Shown here in pieces: positions 38,077 to 47,973 of a stretch of 64,000 nt of DNA (the stretch's first letter is position 1; each line of letters starts with the position of its first letter). Origin of the DNA: Daphnia carinata (lineage: Eukaryota > Arthropoda > Branchiopoda > Diplostraca > Daphniidae). The notes under the pieces were generated by a model. It ran no database searches. It saw nothing but the letters and a program-made list of their open reading frames with translations, and had not been told where the DNA came from. The DNA lies in contig NC_081331.1 of NCBI RefSeq assembly GCF_022539665.2, forward strand, positions 8,959,534 to 9,023,533. The letters run 5' to 3'. Position numbers and translations under genes: made by a program.

Positions 38077-39819
38077 CTAGCCGTGCGTCCATGGGAGTAT
38101 TTTATTCTTGTGTCGGCTCCGTGTCGAAGAAATATCTCTATAAATGTCAATTCGGTCGTATACGACTGCATAGTGTAAGGCGGTTTTGTCTGTGTCATCT
38201 TGTTGGTTGATGTTGATGGTTCCTTTTGTACAAATTTGGATGGCGAGATCTTCGAGGCCATACTGGGCTAGATAATGCAACACGGTTCTGCCACCTACTG
38301 TCGCAATGTTGATATTTGTTGGTGTCCATATCAACCTCGCACATTCTTCGTGTTCGTGTGACATCGCCAACATTAAGGGAGTTTCCCCATTTGTGTTGCG
38401 AGCTGTAAATTCACAGTTATTATCTTTTAGTATCCGTAGTAGTAGTAAATCATTATCGGCTGCTGCGATATGACCAATTGTCTTTCCGTGATATAGGATT
38501 TCTGGGTTCGCTCCGAAGGATAGTAGGAGATCTGTTATGTCGTACCTACTTCTTCGTACGCTTGTGTGGAGTAGCGTATGTTCTTTCTCGTATCTTTCAT
38601 TGAGAAATGTGGCCATCCGCTGTCTTGGCCAACCCTGCTGATTTTTTAATTTACTGATGATGCACTTTCTTACTGCGTGTAATGGAGCTCCCGTTATTGT
38701 TAGGGTAAGTTTACCGTTCTCCAAGTCCATTATGGCTTGTCTTCGCAGTTGTATTTTTTCTGCTCGGGATGCTGATACAGACGCTATCGTTTTCATCTGA
38801 CAGTTTTTACATTTTTCTGTTCCCCACGTGTTTTCGAAACGTTTTTGAGGTGTTTCGCACTGTAGGTAGTCGTCACTGTCATATCCTATTGTACATTCGA
38901 CACCAGTCACTTTCGATATCGGGTTCTATTCCATTATACGGCATCATTGATTTCTCGTGTTCATATTCACTTAATTCAATATTGTAATGTTGTTATTAAT
39001 CAATAACGCTCTGGTAACTCAGTACACTATTCACTAAGATATATTTATTCACTGCTCTAGCTCTACACACATTCACGATACACACTACAATTACCACTCT
39101 CCCGATCAACCTCTGAATCTCCTATCTTATAGGTGCGTATCCCAAAGTCACCCCTGGACGTGGAAAGGTGACTTAACAGGAGTCATGCGACGAAGGAGTG
39201 ATCATCAGATGACTGTCACCTGCTCCTCACGTGTTTGCGACGTGAAGTTGAAGTTTTCTTAGTATTCATCGGGATGTGTCCTCCACCGGCCCATCACGCG
39301 ATAGCAGCGTGAGATTGGCGTCTGTATTAATAATCCTCGGGATGTGTCTTCATCACAATATGTTTATCCAGTTTTTCTACATTTCCAAAAACGTCGTTGC
39401 TTTTCATTTCTGTTTCTATTCCTTTGTATCCCATATATCGTACTAATTGCTCGTTTTCATCCGCACTTTTCACACTCTGTTTTGCTTTGCAGTCCTGTTG
39501 ACTATTTTCACTTTCGGTATCGCTAATAGTGATTAGCTCATATACCTTCTCCGTTTTTCGTGAGATAGCGATTACTTCCTTTTTTCCAACTTGGTCAGTG
39601 GAGTTTTGGGCCATTTTGAAATGAGTTGTTGGTTTGTGATGCACACTTTGTTTGCGAAACTTTGCAGGGGTTAGTGGAGGAATATCCTGGTTGTTTCGAA
39701 CTTTCTTTATTCCTTTTTAAATCCTTGTTGTTTTCTTGTAGGGTTTCTTGTGGCTTATTCTTCTTTGTGAGTTGTGAATTCATCCACTTAATCACCATCA
39801 TTCCATCCACGTATCCCAT
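38077..39819 (-). pseudogene. Ankyrin-repeat protein gene, copy A (broken)
   Basis: A 277-codon frame (38,910-38,077) begins without an ATG and encodes a CxxC-type start (CKNCQMKT) and several ankyrin repeats: KEHTLLHTSVRRSRYDITDL with LLLSFGANPEI, GKTIGHIAAADNDLLLLRIL, GETPLMLAMSHEHEECARLI, GRTVLHYLAQYGLEDLAIQI and KTALHYAVVYDRIDIY. Near 38,905 the frame changes into an upstream frame with an ATG (MPYNGIEPDIES). About 300 bp of non-coding DNA (38,970-39,300) then separates it from a Ser/Glu/Lys-rich frame (39,644-39,327) that may be the original N-terminal part. It faces glycoprotein copy A head to head. Copy B at 43,192-44,345 has the same order. The family is ankyrin; the specific role is unknown. 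Confidence 0.65.
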
Positions 39820-41462
39820 TTATTCGACCGTATGTGACTGTAACAACGTAAAGATCAGAGGAATTTTAGATATAGAAGCACCATATTACTGCAACAACAA
39901 GGAAACCGATACAGCACACTTACCCAGATACCCACTTTGTACACTTTAAAAACGACGCAGAAACCGGCAGCTTCTTGGAAAGGTTGGACCTGCAGACAAT
40001 GGATAAAAACGAAGACAATAACAGGATCATTCTGGACCGGATTCTTCGACACAGAATATTCGCAAGAAAAAAAACTAATAACCCCACTGGAATGCTGGAG
40101 AATGGTAAACGACAAAAAGTGTAGCGATAATAACATGCAGACCTGACCATTGGGACTGAGTTTCACAACCCCACTGACAGGAGAAGGGAAATGGTATGCC
40201 ATAAAAGAATACCATACCCTCAACTGTGTAGTAGAACAAATCACGCTACGACAGGAAAAACCAGACGATCCAATTGAAAGCCCTTTCGGACCGTGGAATA
40301 CCACCCAGCAAGAAGGACACTTCATCCAAAATCTGAATACAATTGTGCGGGGTGATAGAACAACAAACAATTTGTACACACAAACGTTCCTTAAAGGAAA
40401 CGGATACTTAGAACTTCCAGAATGCCGGAACACGAAAACACCAGCCGTCTCTACGACACGCATCCACAGATCGAGATCTCGTTGCTTAACAAACCAGATC
40501 GAGACATCGCACCCCAAGGTTACAAAGTTGTGGGTATACCACTCACATACTTAATTTTTCCAACGGAAACTACAAGGAAACTGTACGAGATGTTCAAAAC
40601 GACCATAAATACATGCCTACAGGATACCCACTTGGATACATCAGTGTGCAAGGATTATAGAGAACTCCAATTATCCAAACGAAAACGATTCATTCAGCAA
40701 AAAGTTAATTCTACCGGTAAACGCCTATACAGCATTTCATACGCCTGGGGATCAATAAGAATGGGATATCAAGCAGTCGGAATCGAAGAAAAAGGACGAT
40801 TCGTGGTACACATCGCCACGATATACGTAATCTACACACCTGGAGAAAGCAACTAGTTAACTGCTCAATTTCGTTTCAACAACGATGATCCACTTCCACA
40901 AGGATCAGACTTCGAATACATCGTTGACCAAACAATACGAGTACAGAACAGCGATATCTGTATCACGGAAGGAGAAGCAGGCCGACTAGTTGTAGCCAAA
41001 TGTTCGGAATATTCAACACGATGGATCCTCGATCTACAAAATTATCAATTAATTTCACAAGAATCGTACCTATGTATTACACTAGGACCATACCGAGCTA
41101 TCACACTGGAAGAATGCAGAGACGAATAAAACAGCGCAAAACAACAATGGATCTTCGAAACTGTAAACACCAATCCTGAAATCCTAGAAAATTTTCCGTA
41201 TACAACATTAGCAGAAATGCAGGAAATTCAGCTAGATCAACGAAAGGCAATCACAACCACGATTAATTCGCCACTATTCGGAGGAATTTTAAAAACTAAT
41301 CACGGTAGCGGAAATATAATCTGGGTCATGATTGCCTGGGGATTATTGAAAAATGGGAAAGCACCGAATGAAAAGTGTCTAACACACCACGGAGTAAACA
41401 GACAAATGACATTGGAAGAATTTGACAATGAGTGGTCGAGATGTCAAGAAGAACTACGAAAA
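39740..41462 (+). pseudogene. Cys-rich envelope-like glycoprotein gene, copy A (broken)
   Basis: A hydrophobic leader (FFFVSCEFIHLITII) precedes VCDCNNVKIRGILD. Then come GWTCRQWIKT, ECWRMVNDKKCSDNNM, GKWYAIKEYHTLNC, GYKVVGIPLTYLIFP, RLYSISYAWGSIRMGY, and a C-terminal part with CITEGEAGRLVVAKC, RWILDLQNYQLIS and QQWIFETVNTNP, whose C..W/QQW spacing recalls ricin-B-type lectin repeats. Breaks seen: a frame change near 39,945, TGA at 40,144, another frame change near 40,430-40,550, a stop at 40,856 and a stop near 41,129. The N-terminal half shares its Cys/Trp plan with the envelope-like gene at 47,974-49,671, which is why I call it glycoprotein-like. Homology stops abruptly at 41,462, where a tRNA half begins. 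Confidence 0.6.
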
Positions 41463-41507
41463 CTGGTAAGCAGGAGATCACGAGTTCGAGTCTCGTTGGG
41501 ACCTCCA
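41463..41507 (+). tRNA. tRNA 3' half with encoded CCA (pseudogene fragment)
   Basis: From 41,463 the sequence fits the 3' half of a tRNA exactly: a 7-base anticodon-loop-like CTGGTAA, GCAGG (3' anticodon stem), AGATC (5-nt variable loop), ACGAG-TTCGAGT-CTCGT (T arm, perfect 5-bp stem, 7-nt loop), TGGGACC (acceptor strand), T and CCA. No 5' half is present; upstream is glycoprotein-coding sequence. If the loop is read literally the anticodon is GGT. Because CCA is added after transcription in animals, the fragment looks copied from a mature tRNA. Confidence 0.6.
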
Positions 41508-42002
41508 ATTCTAAAGTTTCATAACCTCGTGTATTTGCAGTGAGTTGCCGAAACAACTCCGAATTGCAAGTTACAAACATGCGGTATTTATACTACTACA
41601 GAACACAAATATCAAGGTAAAGTGGGAGGGGATACGTTCACTTTCACTTGCTAAACGCTTGAGGGATGTAAGAGGTGTGTCTTCCTCTGGTTAGCCTTTG
41701 GGCTCGTTACAACACTGAGATAACTCTAAAGTACATATTAGCCTGCAACCATGTGATATTTATACTAGCACATAAGGAAAGTTACACGGCTAAACGGGAG
41801 GGTTTACAATAACTTTTAATTGTCGAGTGATGAACCGCTCGAAGGGTTGTTGCAGGTCCGACTTTCTATTGTCGACCATCTTACCTGATGGTCTACTACG
41901 CTTTAAAAAAATATAATATATAAATAAAATAATAATAAAATGATAGGTATAAATAATTACAGTAAATCGTAGCAGTTAAAATAGGAGAATGGAATGTTAT
42001 GA
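41508..42002. other. Spacer between glycoprotein fragments
   Basis: Non-coding and AT-rich. The blocks TATTTATACTA and AAAGT(G/T)ACAC/GGGAGGG occur twice (about 41,586-41,640 and 41,757-41,810), suggesting an internal duplication. On the minus strand this sequence would be the region just before TGGAGGTCCCAACG, the position an LTR would occupy if the tRNA half is read as a primer-binding site. Confidence 0.4.
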
Positions 42003-42314
42003 AACATACATAAACAATTGTAGAGCACGTCTATTAGGATGTAAACCACTGATATTAGAAGAATGCGATACCGTTTGGACAAGATGCCAAGAGGAATTAA
42101 AAACAATAATAAACAGAAACGATCCGGTGGTTTAAACGCAAACTACGCTAATTGCACCAAAACAACGGAGAGAGGACAAGCCTTCGAATACACGTCTGAA
42201 TTTACCATACGACTGTTCAACACAAACGCCTGCACCAAAGCCAACACGGCAATACTAGTTCTTCAAGAATGCGCCAACAACCAGCTCTATCTGGGGCCCG
42301 CTCGAACATACAGG
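42003..42314 (+). pseudogene. Glycoprotein-like gene fragment, copy C
   Basis: Two short frames match the C-terminal part of copies A and B: LILEECDTVWTRCQEELKT (compare MTLEEFDNEWSRCQEELRKL in A), then, in another frame, FEYTSEFTIRLFNTNACTK followed by LVLQECANNQLYLGP (compare the FEYIVDQTIRVQNSDICIT region of A). The fragment ends at the left edge of a solo LTR. Confidence 0.5.
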
Positions 42315-43130
42315 TGTAAAGCATCTTCCCCTTAGAGGGAGTGACTTTAGGACGAATTTAAGACAGTTAATAAAGAGCGATCTCGGACGTATTTCCCACA
42401 ATGAGGAATGTATTATTCTAGTTTAACCGTAACTACAAGAGGCAAGAGAACATATGAAGAATAAAGACACAGTAGGGAAATCCAAATAGAGGAGATAATC
42501 GTAACAATGCCTTACCGTGATAACACGAATGGGTAGCGGAAGGGGAAACTGACGCGGGAGCGAACGTGATAACCTCACGCTCACGAAGTCCATTCACAAT
42601 CAAATAGATTGAACAAGTGTTTAAGAAAAGGACAAATGCACTGTCCAAGAATAACTAAGTTCAAACAGATGCAAATCAAGGCAAGTTAAGCAAATAAGAT
42701 TCAAACTAGAGTACAGTTTACTACGCAATACTACTAACCAAAAGATAAGAGCAACAAGAATAAATTCAGGCGACTACCTTACTCAGATGCAAGTTCTTGT
42801 CTGATCTTTCCCATATTTTGGGTTCACGATTACACTTCGCATATTGGCAAATTGGTGAGTTGCTGTGCGAGTATTTGCCACCAATCAAAGATGTTTAAAA
42901 TGGCGTGATAATGGTGCGATGATGGGCGTCGCCCGTGCTGCCAATCAAATGCTTTATAAGTGGCGTAATGCTGATGACACATGGATGCGTCAGCTATTTA
43001 GCAGGTGTTCATCTAGGTCACCCGTGTTGCGTACATATGTTGTTGCAATAGACATGTTTTATACTAATTACTTATTAAAGATACTACAGAAAGGGCATAT
43101 AAGTTGAAGATGTATGTTGGCTTCGTTACA
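42315..43130 (-). repeat. Solo LTR of the same family as the 47-61 kb element
   Basis: It starts TGTAAAGCATCTTCC and ends GGCTTCGTTACA in plus-strand reading, like the two 809-bp LTRs of the full element, and aligns along its whole length with many substitutions and small indels. No internal region is attached. Flanking tetramers are CAGG and CTGG, a possible target duplication with one mismatch. It is clearly older than the full element. Confidence 0.85.
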
Positions 43131-43191
43131 CTGGTATTTATTTTAAAATTGTATTCTGAGCTCTGCTTGGTGGGAACGGTGATTCTTGTAG

Positions 43192-44345
43192 TTAATCTTC
43201 TTCCGATGCCGAACTGGCTCCTCTCCTCCTCTTGCATCTCGTCTCTTGGTCATAGTGTATTATGAGTGTTTTCTGGCCTTTTCTTCTTGGTGTTATGTGT
43301 CTGTTGAGGAATACTCTTGTTATCTCTTCGTTCTCGCCGATGTAATCCGTGGCATAATTTCCGAGGCAGTCTGGTTCGTCGTATTTTGCTCCGTTTCTTA
43401 ACAGCACTTCAACTATCTCAGGGTTTCCGTATCGTACGGCTACGATAAGGGCCGTTTCGAAGCGCTTCTAAGATTTTTGGTTAATGTCTACTCCGTGAAG
43501 GCATGCACTATTTACAAGCTCTTTCTTGCTATTGAATCTTGCCGTGTAGTGTAGATGTCTCGCCATCGCGACTCAATTGTCTTATTAATGGAGTTACCCA
43601 CAAGAAACTGATGCAGTCTTCGTTTTTTAGTGCAACTGCCACCATTAGGGGAGTTTCCCCTAAACAGTTCCATTCACCAAACTGACACTTGTGGTATAAG
43701 AGAGTTCTGAGCAGGTGGTCATTATTATCCGCGGCGGCTCGGTGGGGATATTGTTTCACCATTTTCGAAAATATCGATGTTGGCGCCGAATGTTAGCAGA
43801 AGGTCAGTGATGTCGTATCTGTTTTTGTTGACACTTTCGTGGAGTAAAGTTCTTCCGTTTGGGAATTTTGTGTCTAACAAACTTCCCGCGCTCCTCCCTG
43901 TTGCTCTTCCCTCTTCTTCCTTTCCTTTCAGGAATTTTCTCAATGTTTTTTGGGCGGCATTGATTATTTCAAAGATAAACTGGCCTTCCTCGGGTGCTAT
44001 AGTAACCATCCTTTCGATGTGTAGATTGGCTGCTTTCCCCGCGGCTAACGAAGGGAAAGTCTTCAGCATACAGTTACTGCATTCGCGAATGATATGCTCT
44101 TCTGTGGCATGATTTAGTCCTCCTTCTTCGTCGCTTGCGGGTGGGTCGTAGTTGTCACTTCTGTATTCCATCTCACTCCGATCGTCGTCGCTTTGAAATA
44201 TACTTATTTCTTCGTCGTCATACTCGTACGGCACAGTGTTTGAAATACTTCCAAGACTTCCAATCTTATAGTACACGTTGTAATTGTCACCGCCAATGTC
44301 TTCCATTGTCGTGGTGTAGTGTCCATCGTCGTACTCCCTAGCCAT
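43192..44345 (-). pseudogene. Ankyrin-repeat protein gene, copy B (broken)
   Basis: The ATG at 44,345 opens an acidic N terminus (MAREYDDGHYTTTMEDIGG), then a CxxC motif (ECSNCMLKT) and ankyrin repeats NGRTLLHESVNKNRYDITDL with LLLTFGANIDI, HRAAADNNDHLLRTLL, GETPLMVAVALKNEDC, and near the C terminus RYGNPEIVEVLLRNGAKYDE, ending GASSASEED at 43,192. A frame change occurs near 43,745 inside a repeat, another near 43,600, and a stop near 43,470. It has the same order as copy A. The ATG lies only about 75 bp from the start of glycoprotein copy B, so the two would share a short divergent promoter. Confidence 0.65.
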
Positions 44346-44420
44346 AGATTCTTCGCCTTCACTTGTGTTTTCCTGGCGTGGTTCATCCTCACGGTGACTG
44401 TAACTTGACTGGCTTTCTTC

Positions 44421-45966
44421 GTGGTTGCGGTGTACGTTCGTATTAACGTAAAAACCAGTAGACTACATTTCCCACGTTTTTCCACTAGTTATACCCTAAT
44501 GACAAAACAAAAACCCATTAAGACATGGGAGGGTTGGACCTGTAAGCAATGGATAAAAACAACCCTGATATGTGGAGGCAATATAATGCAGGCCAGTCCG
44601 ACCTCGTTAAGTTTCACAGCGACCCCAACAGGAGAGGGTGCGTGGTACGCATAACAAGAATATCGTGCACTAAATTGCCTTGCAGAAGAAATAACTATAA
44701 GACAAGAAACCCCTGAAAGCCCCATAGAAAGCCCCTTTGGGTATTTAGATGCTACCCAACAAGACGGCCAAATCATTCAAAATCATAATACAATAGTATG
44801 GGGAGATAAATCCAGTAACGTTTCCAGTTCCCAAATAATCCTTAAAGGAGTAGAATACCTAGAATTGACCAGACCACAGAACTCGTAAATACCAGTAGAC
44901 TACTAGATACCACTAGACAAATTGAAATATCATTTTTTAACAACCCTGATAATAATAATAATAAAGCCCAACCCAGTTTTAAAGTAATTGGAATTCCCCT
45001 AACTTTTTTTATATTCCCGGCCGAAACAACAATTAAATTATACAAAATATACAAAAACACCCTACCCCTCCTGTATGAATCAAACCAATATCGACGCATG
45101 GTCATGCAATTAATTTGCTAAACCGAGGAAAAGCAAAACAAATAGATCCATAAAGCAAGAAGTCGAATTCCTCTTAAACGACCCACTCGAAGAAGCGGAA
45201 TTGGGAAAACGACTCTACAGCATCTCTTATGCTTGGGGATGGATTCGTTTAGGACACCCAAAAATAACAAAGATAGAAGAAGACGGAGTAATACGCAAAC
45301 AAGATTCAATTGTTTACATCAAGACAGTGAACACCCAAAAACAAGTGACCATTCATAACCAGTTCGACATAGACCAAAAGTTACCTTACGAAACAGACTT
45401 CGAGTACCTAATGGATCAAACCTTAAGGATCAGAAAAACCACCACGTGTATAACGACATCCGAGGCAAATAACATCATTACGGGACAGTGCAGTGGCCAG
45501 ACGTCGCTTTGGGTATTTGATACTATAAACTACCAACTTATATCCATGGAAAAACACTTATGCATCACACTACGAGATGAGGACGAAGGAACCGAACGCT
45601 CTTTAATCTTACAAAAATGCAGCAGACCTGACGTTATAGACGACAACCAGCAATGGGTATTTGAAACACTGAATACCAATCCAGAAGTACTAGAAAACTT
45701 CCCAGAAACATCCATCGACGAGATGGAAGAAATACGACAAGAACAGCGAAGAGCGGTAACGACAACCATTAATTCACCGATCTTTGGAAGCCTAATTAAA
45801 TTCAACCATGGACATGAAAACATCATATGGGATATGATCAGCTGGGGACTAATGAAAAACGGAAGACCGCCAAATGAAAAATGTGTAACCTACAATGGAA
45901 CAAACACCATGATGACGCTGGAAGAATGTGATCCAGACTGGATCAGATGTCAAAGAAGCCTACAAA
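44421..45966 (+). pseudogene. Cys-rich envelope-like glycoprotein gene, copy B (broken)
   Basis: It is a homolog of copy A in the same head-to-head arrangement with an ankyrin gene. Matching blocks are EGWTCKQWIKT, TPTGEGAWYA, YRALNCLAEEITIRQETPES, PIESPFGYLDATQQDGQIIQ, then a 250-codon open stretch from 45,201 with RLYSISYAWGWIRLGHP, TCITTSEANNIITGQC, LWVFDTINYQLIS, NQQWVFETLNTNPEVLENFP and MMTLEECDPDWIRC. Breaks: stops near 44,653 and 44,886-44,902, and frame changes between 44,900 and 45,150. Relative to copy A it lacks about 30 residues after QWIKT. It ends where a gypsy pol fragment begins. Confidence 0.6.
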
Positions 45967-45969
45967 AAT

Positions 45970-47108
45970 TGCAGTTTGTTGCAGCGTTTTACCGCTTCTC
46001 GATCGCGGGAATGGACCCAGGACGCCTATCCCGATCCTTTCGAAAGGTTCTCCGACTTGTGTGATCTCCATGCGTCCTTTCTTTTTCCCTTGGTCCGGCT
46101 TCCGTGTCTGGCAACTTTTACATGCCTTTACAAACCGGGTAACTGCTCTATCCATCTTCGGCCAGTAAAACCTCTGCCGAGCCCTCTCCAGAGTTCTTGC
46201 TTTTCCTAGGTGCCCCGCCATAGGCTCATCATGGACCCACGACAGTGCTTCCTTCCGTTTCTCTGGTGGCACGTAGAGTCGGTCAAACTCTTGTCCGAAC
46301 CTGATCGTTCTCAGGTACAACAAGCCTTCCTTTAGTACGAAGTTCCCGTATCGCGTGGATGTATTGCTGATCATCTCCTGTTTGACCCGCTTCCAATGTC
46401 TTACACGATCTTGACCGTCTGTCCATGACTGAACATCCATCGCCATGGCCGCAATTGGAATAGGCGCGCGTCTACCCCCTCTTGTATTGGGTAACGTGAC
46501 AGGGCATCTGCATCCTCGTGTAGGCTTCCCTTCTTGTAACGGATGGTAATGTCGTACTCCTGTAACGACAAGCTCCATCTTTCTAGTCTGCCACTTAGCT
46601 CCTGTTTTGTCATCAGCCAGCATAGGGCATGATGGTCTGTCATCACCATCACCTGCGTTCCCCAGACATAAGGCCGAAACTTCTTCATGGCCCATACAAT
46701 GGCCAGGCACTCCTTTTCGGTGATTGAGTAGTTCCTCTCTGACTTGTTTAACACTCAGCTTGTAAAACAAAAAGACGCGTTGACTCTTTCACTTTTTCTT
46801 TATTCTTTAGCACACACACACCGTTCAGGTTTAACGTGGTCGAAACTACAGAAGCACTGAGGCAAACACAAAGAAAAAAGGGGGGGCGTAATAACTACGC
46901 ACATACACTGCTATGTTGCCAAAACTTAATTAAACGAATTCTTGGATAAAAATAGAAGCGACAACGTTTGTATTAATTTTTAACACGGCTCGCAAAACAA
47001 ATGGGCATGGCGTGCCCGTCCCTGTCTTGCATCAACGCTGCGCCTATTCCATAGTCGCAAGCGTCCGGATGTACAGTATCCTCCAGAAAAAAGAGGCACC
47101 CCCCGGTC
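45970..47108 (-). mobile_element. Truncated Ty3/gypsy pol fragment, a second family
   Basis: On the minus strand it encodes part of an RNase H domain ([50 protein letters not shown]) and then the integrase zinc-binding region (HLGKARTLERARQRFYWPKM, FVKACKSCQTRKPDQ) up to the start of the core (GPFPRSRSG). There is a frame change near 46,450. Both ends are missing. The RNase H part is split by a 225-bp solo LTR. Sequence details differ from the pol at 53-57 kb, so it is another lineage. Confidence 0.85.
46761..46985 (-). repeat. Solo LTR (225 bp) inserted in the gypsy pol fragment
   Basis: In minus-strand reading it starts TGTTAAAAATTAATAC and ends TTTTTGTTTTACA, so it has TG..CA ends. It contains AAAGAATAAAG, a possible polyadenylation signal. 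It is flanked by AGCCG and AGCTG, a 5-bp target duplication with one mismatch, and removing it restores the RNase H reading frame. Confidence 0.75.
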
Positions 47109-47131
47109 GCCAAAAATAAAATAATATATTA

Positions 47132-47940
47132 TGTAAAGCATCTTCCTCGTGGGAAGACTGACTTTACTGTATTAAGACAAAAGGAAATAATAACGAGCTC
47201 GGAGGCGTATTTCCCACAATGATGGATTTATTATCCCAGATTAAGCATACTACATTAAGCAAGAACATAAAGAGAAATAAAGATACAGTAGGGAAACTAA
47301 AGAGAGAAAGAGAGACAATTATAACCAAGTCTTACCGTGATCACACGAGTGGGTAGCGGAAAGATATCGACACGGAAGCGAACGAGATAACCTCACGCTC
47401 ACGAAGTCAATTCACAATCAAATAGATTGAACAAGTGTTTAAGAAAAAGGACAAATGCACTGTCCAAGAATAACTAAGTTCGAACAGATGCAATTTAAAG
47501 CAAGTTAAGCAAATAAAGTTACACGAAAGAGTACAGTTTACTACGCAATACTATTAACCAAAAGATAAGAGCAACAAGAATAAATTCAGGCGACTACCTT
47601 ACTCAGCTGCAAGTTCTTGTCTGATCTTTATCATATTTTGGGTTCACGATTACACTTCGCATATTGGCAAATTGGTGAGTTGCTGTGCGAGTATTTGCAA
47701 CCAATCAAAGATGTTTAAAATGGCGTGATAATGGTGCGATGATGGGCGCCAATCAAAGATGTTTTATAAGTGACGTGATGCTGATGACACATGGATGCGT
47801 CAGCTAGCTAGCAGGTGTTCATCTAGGTCACCCGTGTTGCGTATGTATATTGTTGCCATGGACATGTTTTATACTAATTACTTATTAAAGATACTACAGA
47901 AAGGGCATATAAGTTGAAGATGTATATTGGCTTCGTTACA
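47132..47940 (-). repeat. 3' LTR of the gypsy-like element
   Basis: It has the same length and nearly the same sequence as the LTR at 60,084-60,892; the three differences are at about 47,464, 47,564 and 47,590. It lies 33 bp downstream of the envelope-like stop codon. The short purine stretch GGGAGTGA directly before its TGTAACG edge is the likely polypurine tract. Confidence 0.92.
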
Positions 47941-47973
47941 TCACTCCCGGCGGCGTGAGATTACGTCCCGTAA

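Noticed and set aside
39855-40517. 220-codon minus-strand ORF opposite glycoprotein copy A
   Set aside because: It is the reverse of a coding sequence that has a clear homolog in copy B on the plus strand; the minus frame has no matching partner.
45201-46064. 287-codon ORF taken as one intact gene
   Set aside because: Its last ~30 codons run into the reverse strand of a gypsy pol fragment, and its N-terminal part is separated from the rest of the glycoprotein by stops and frame changes.
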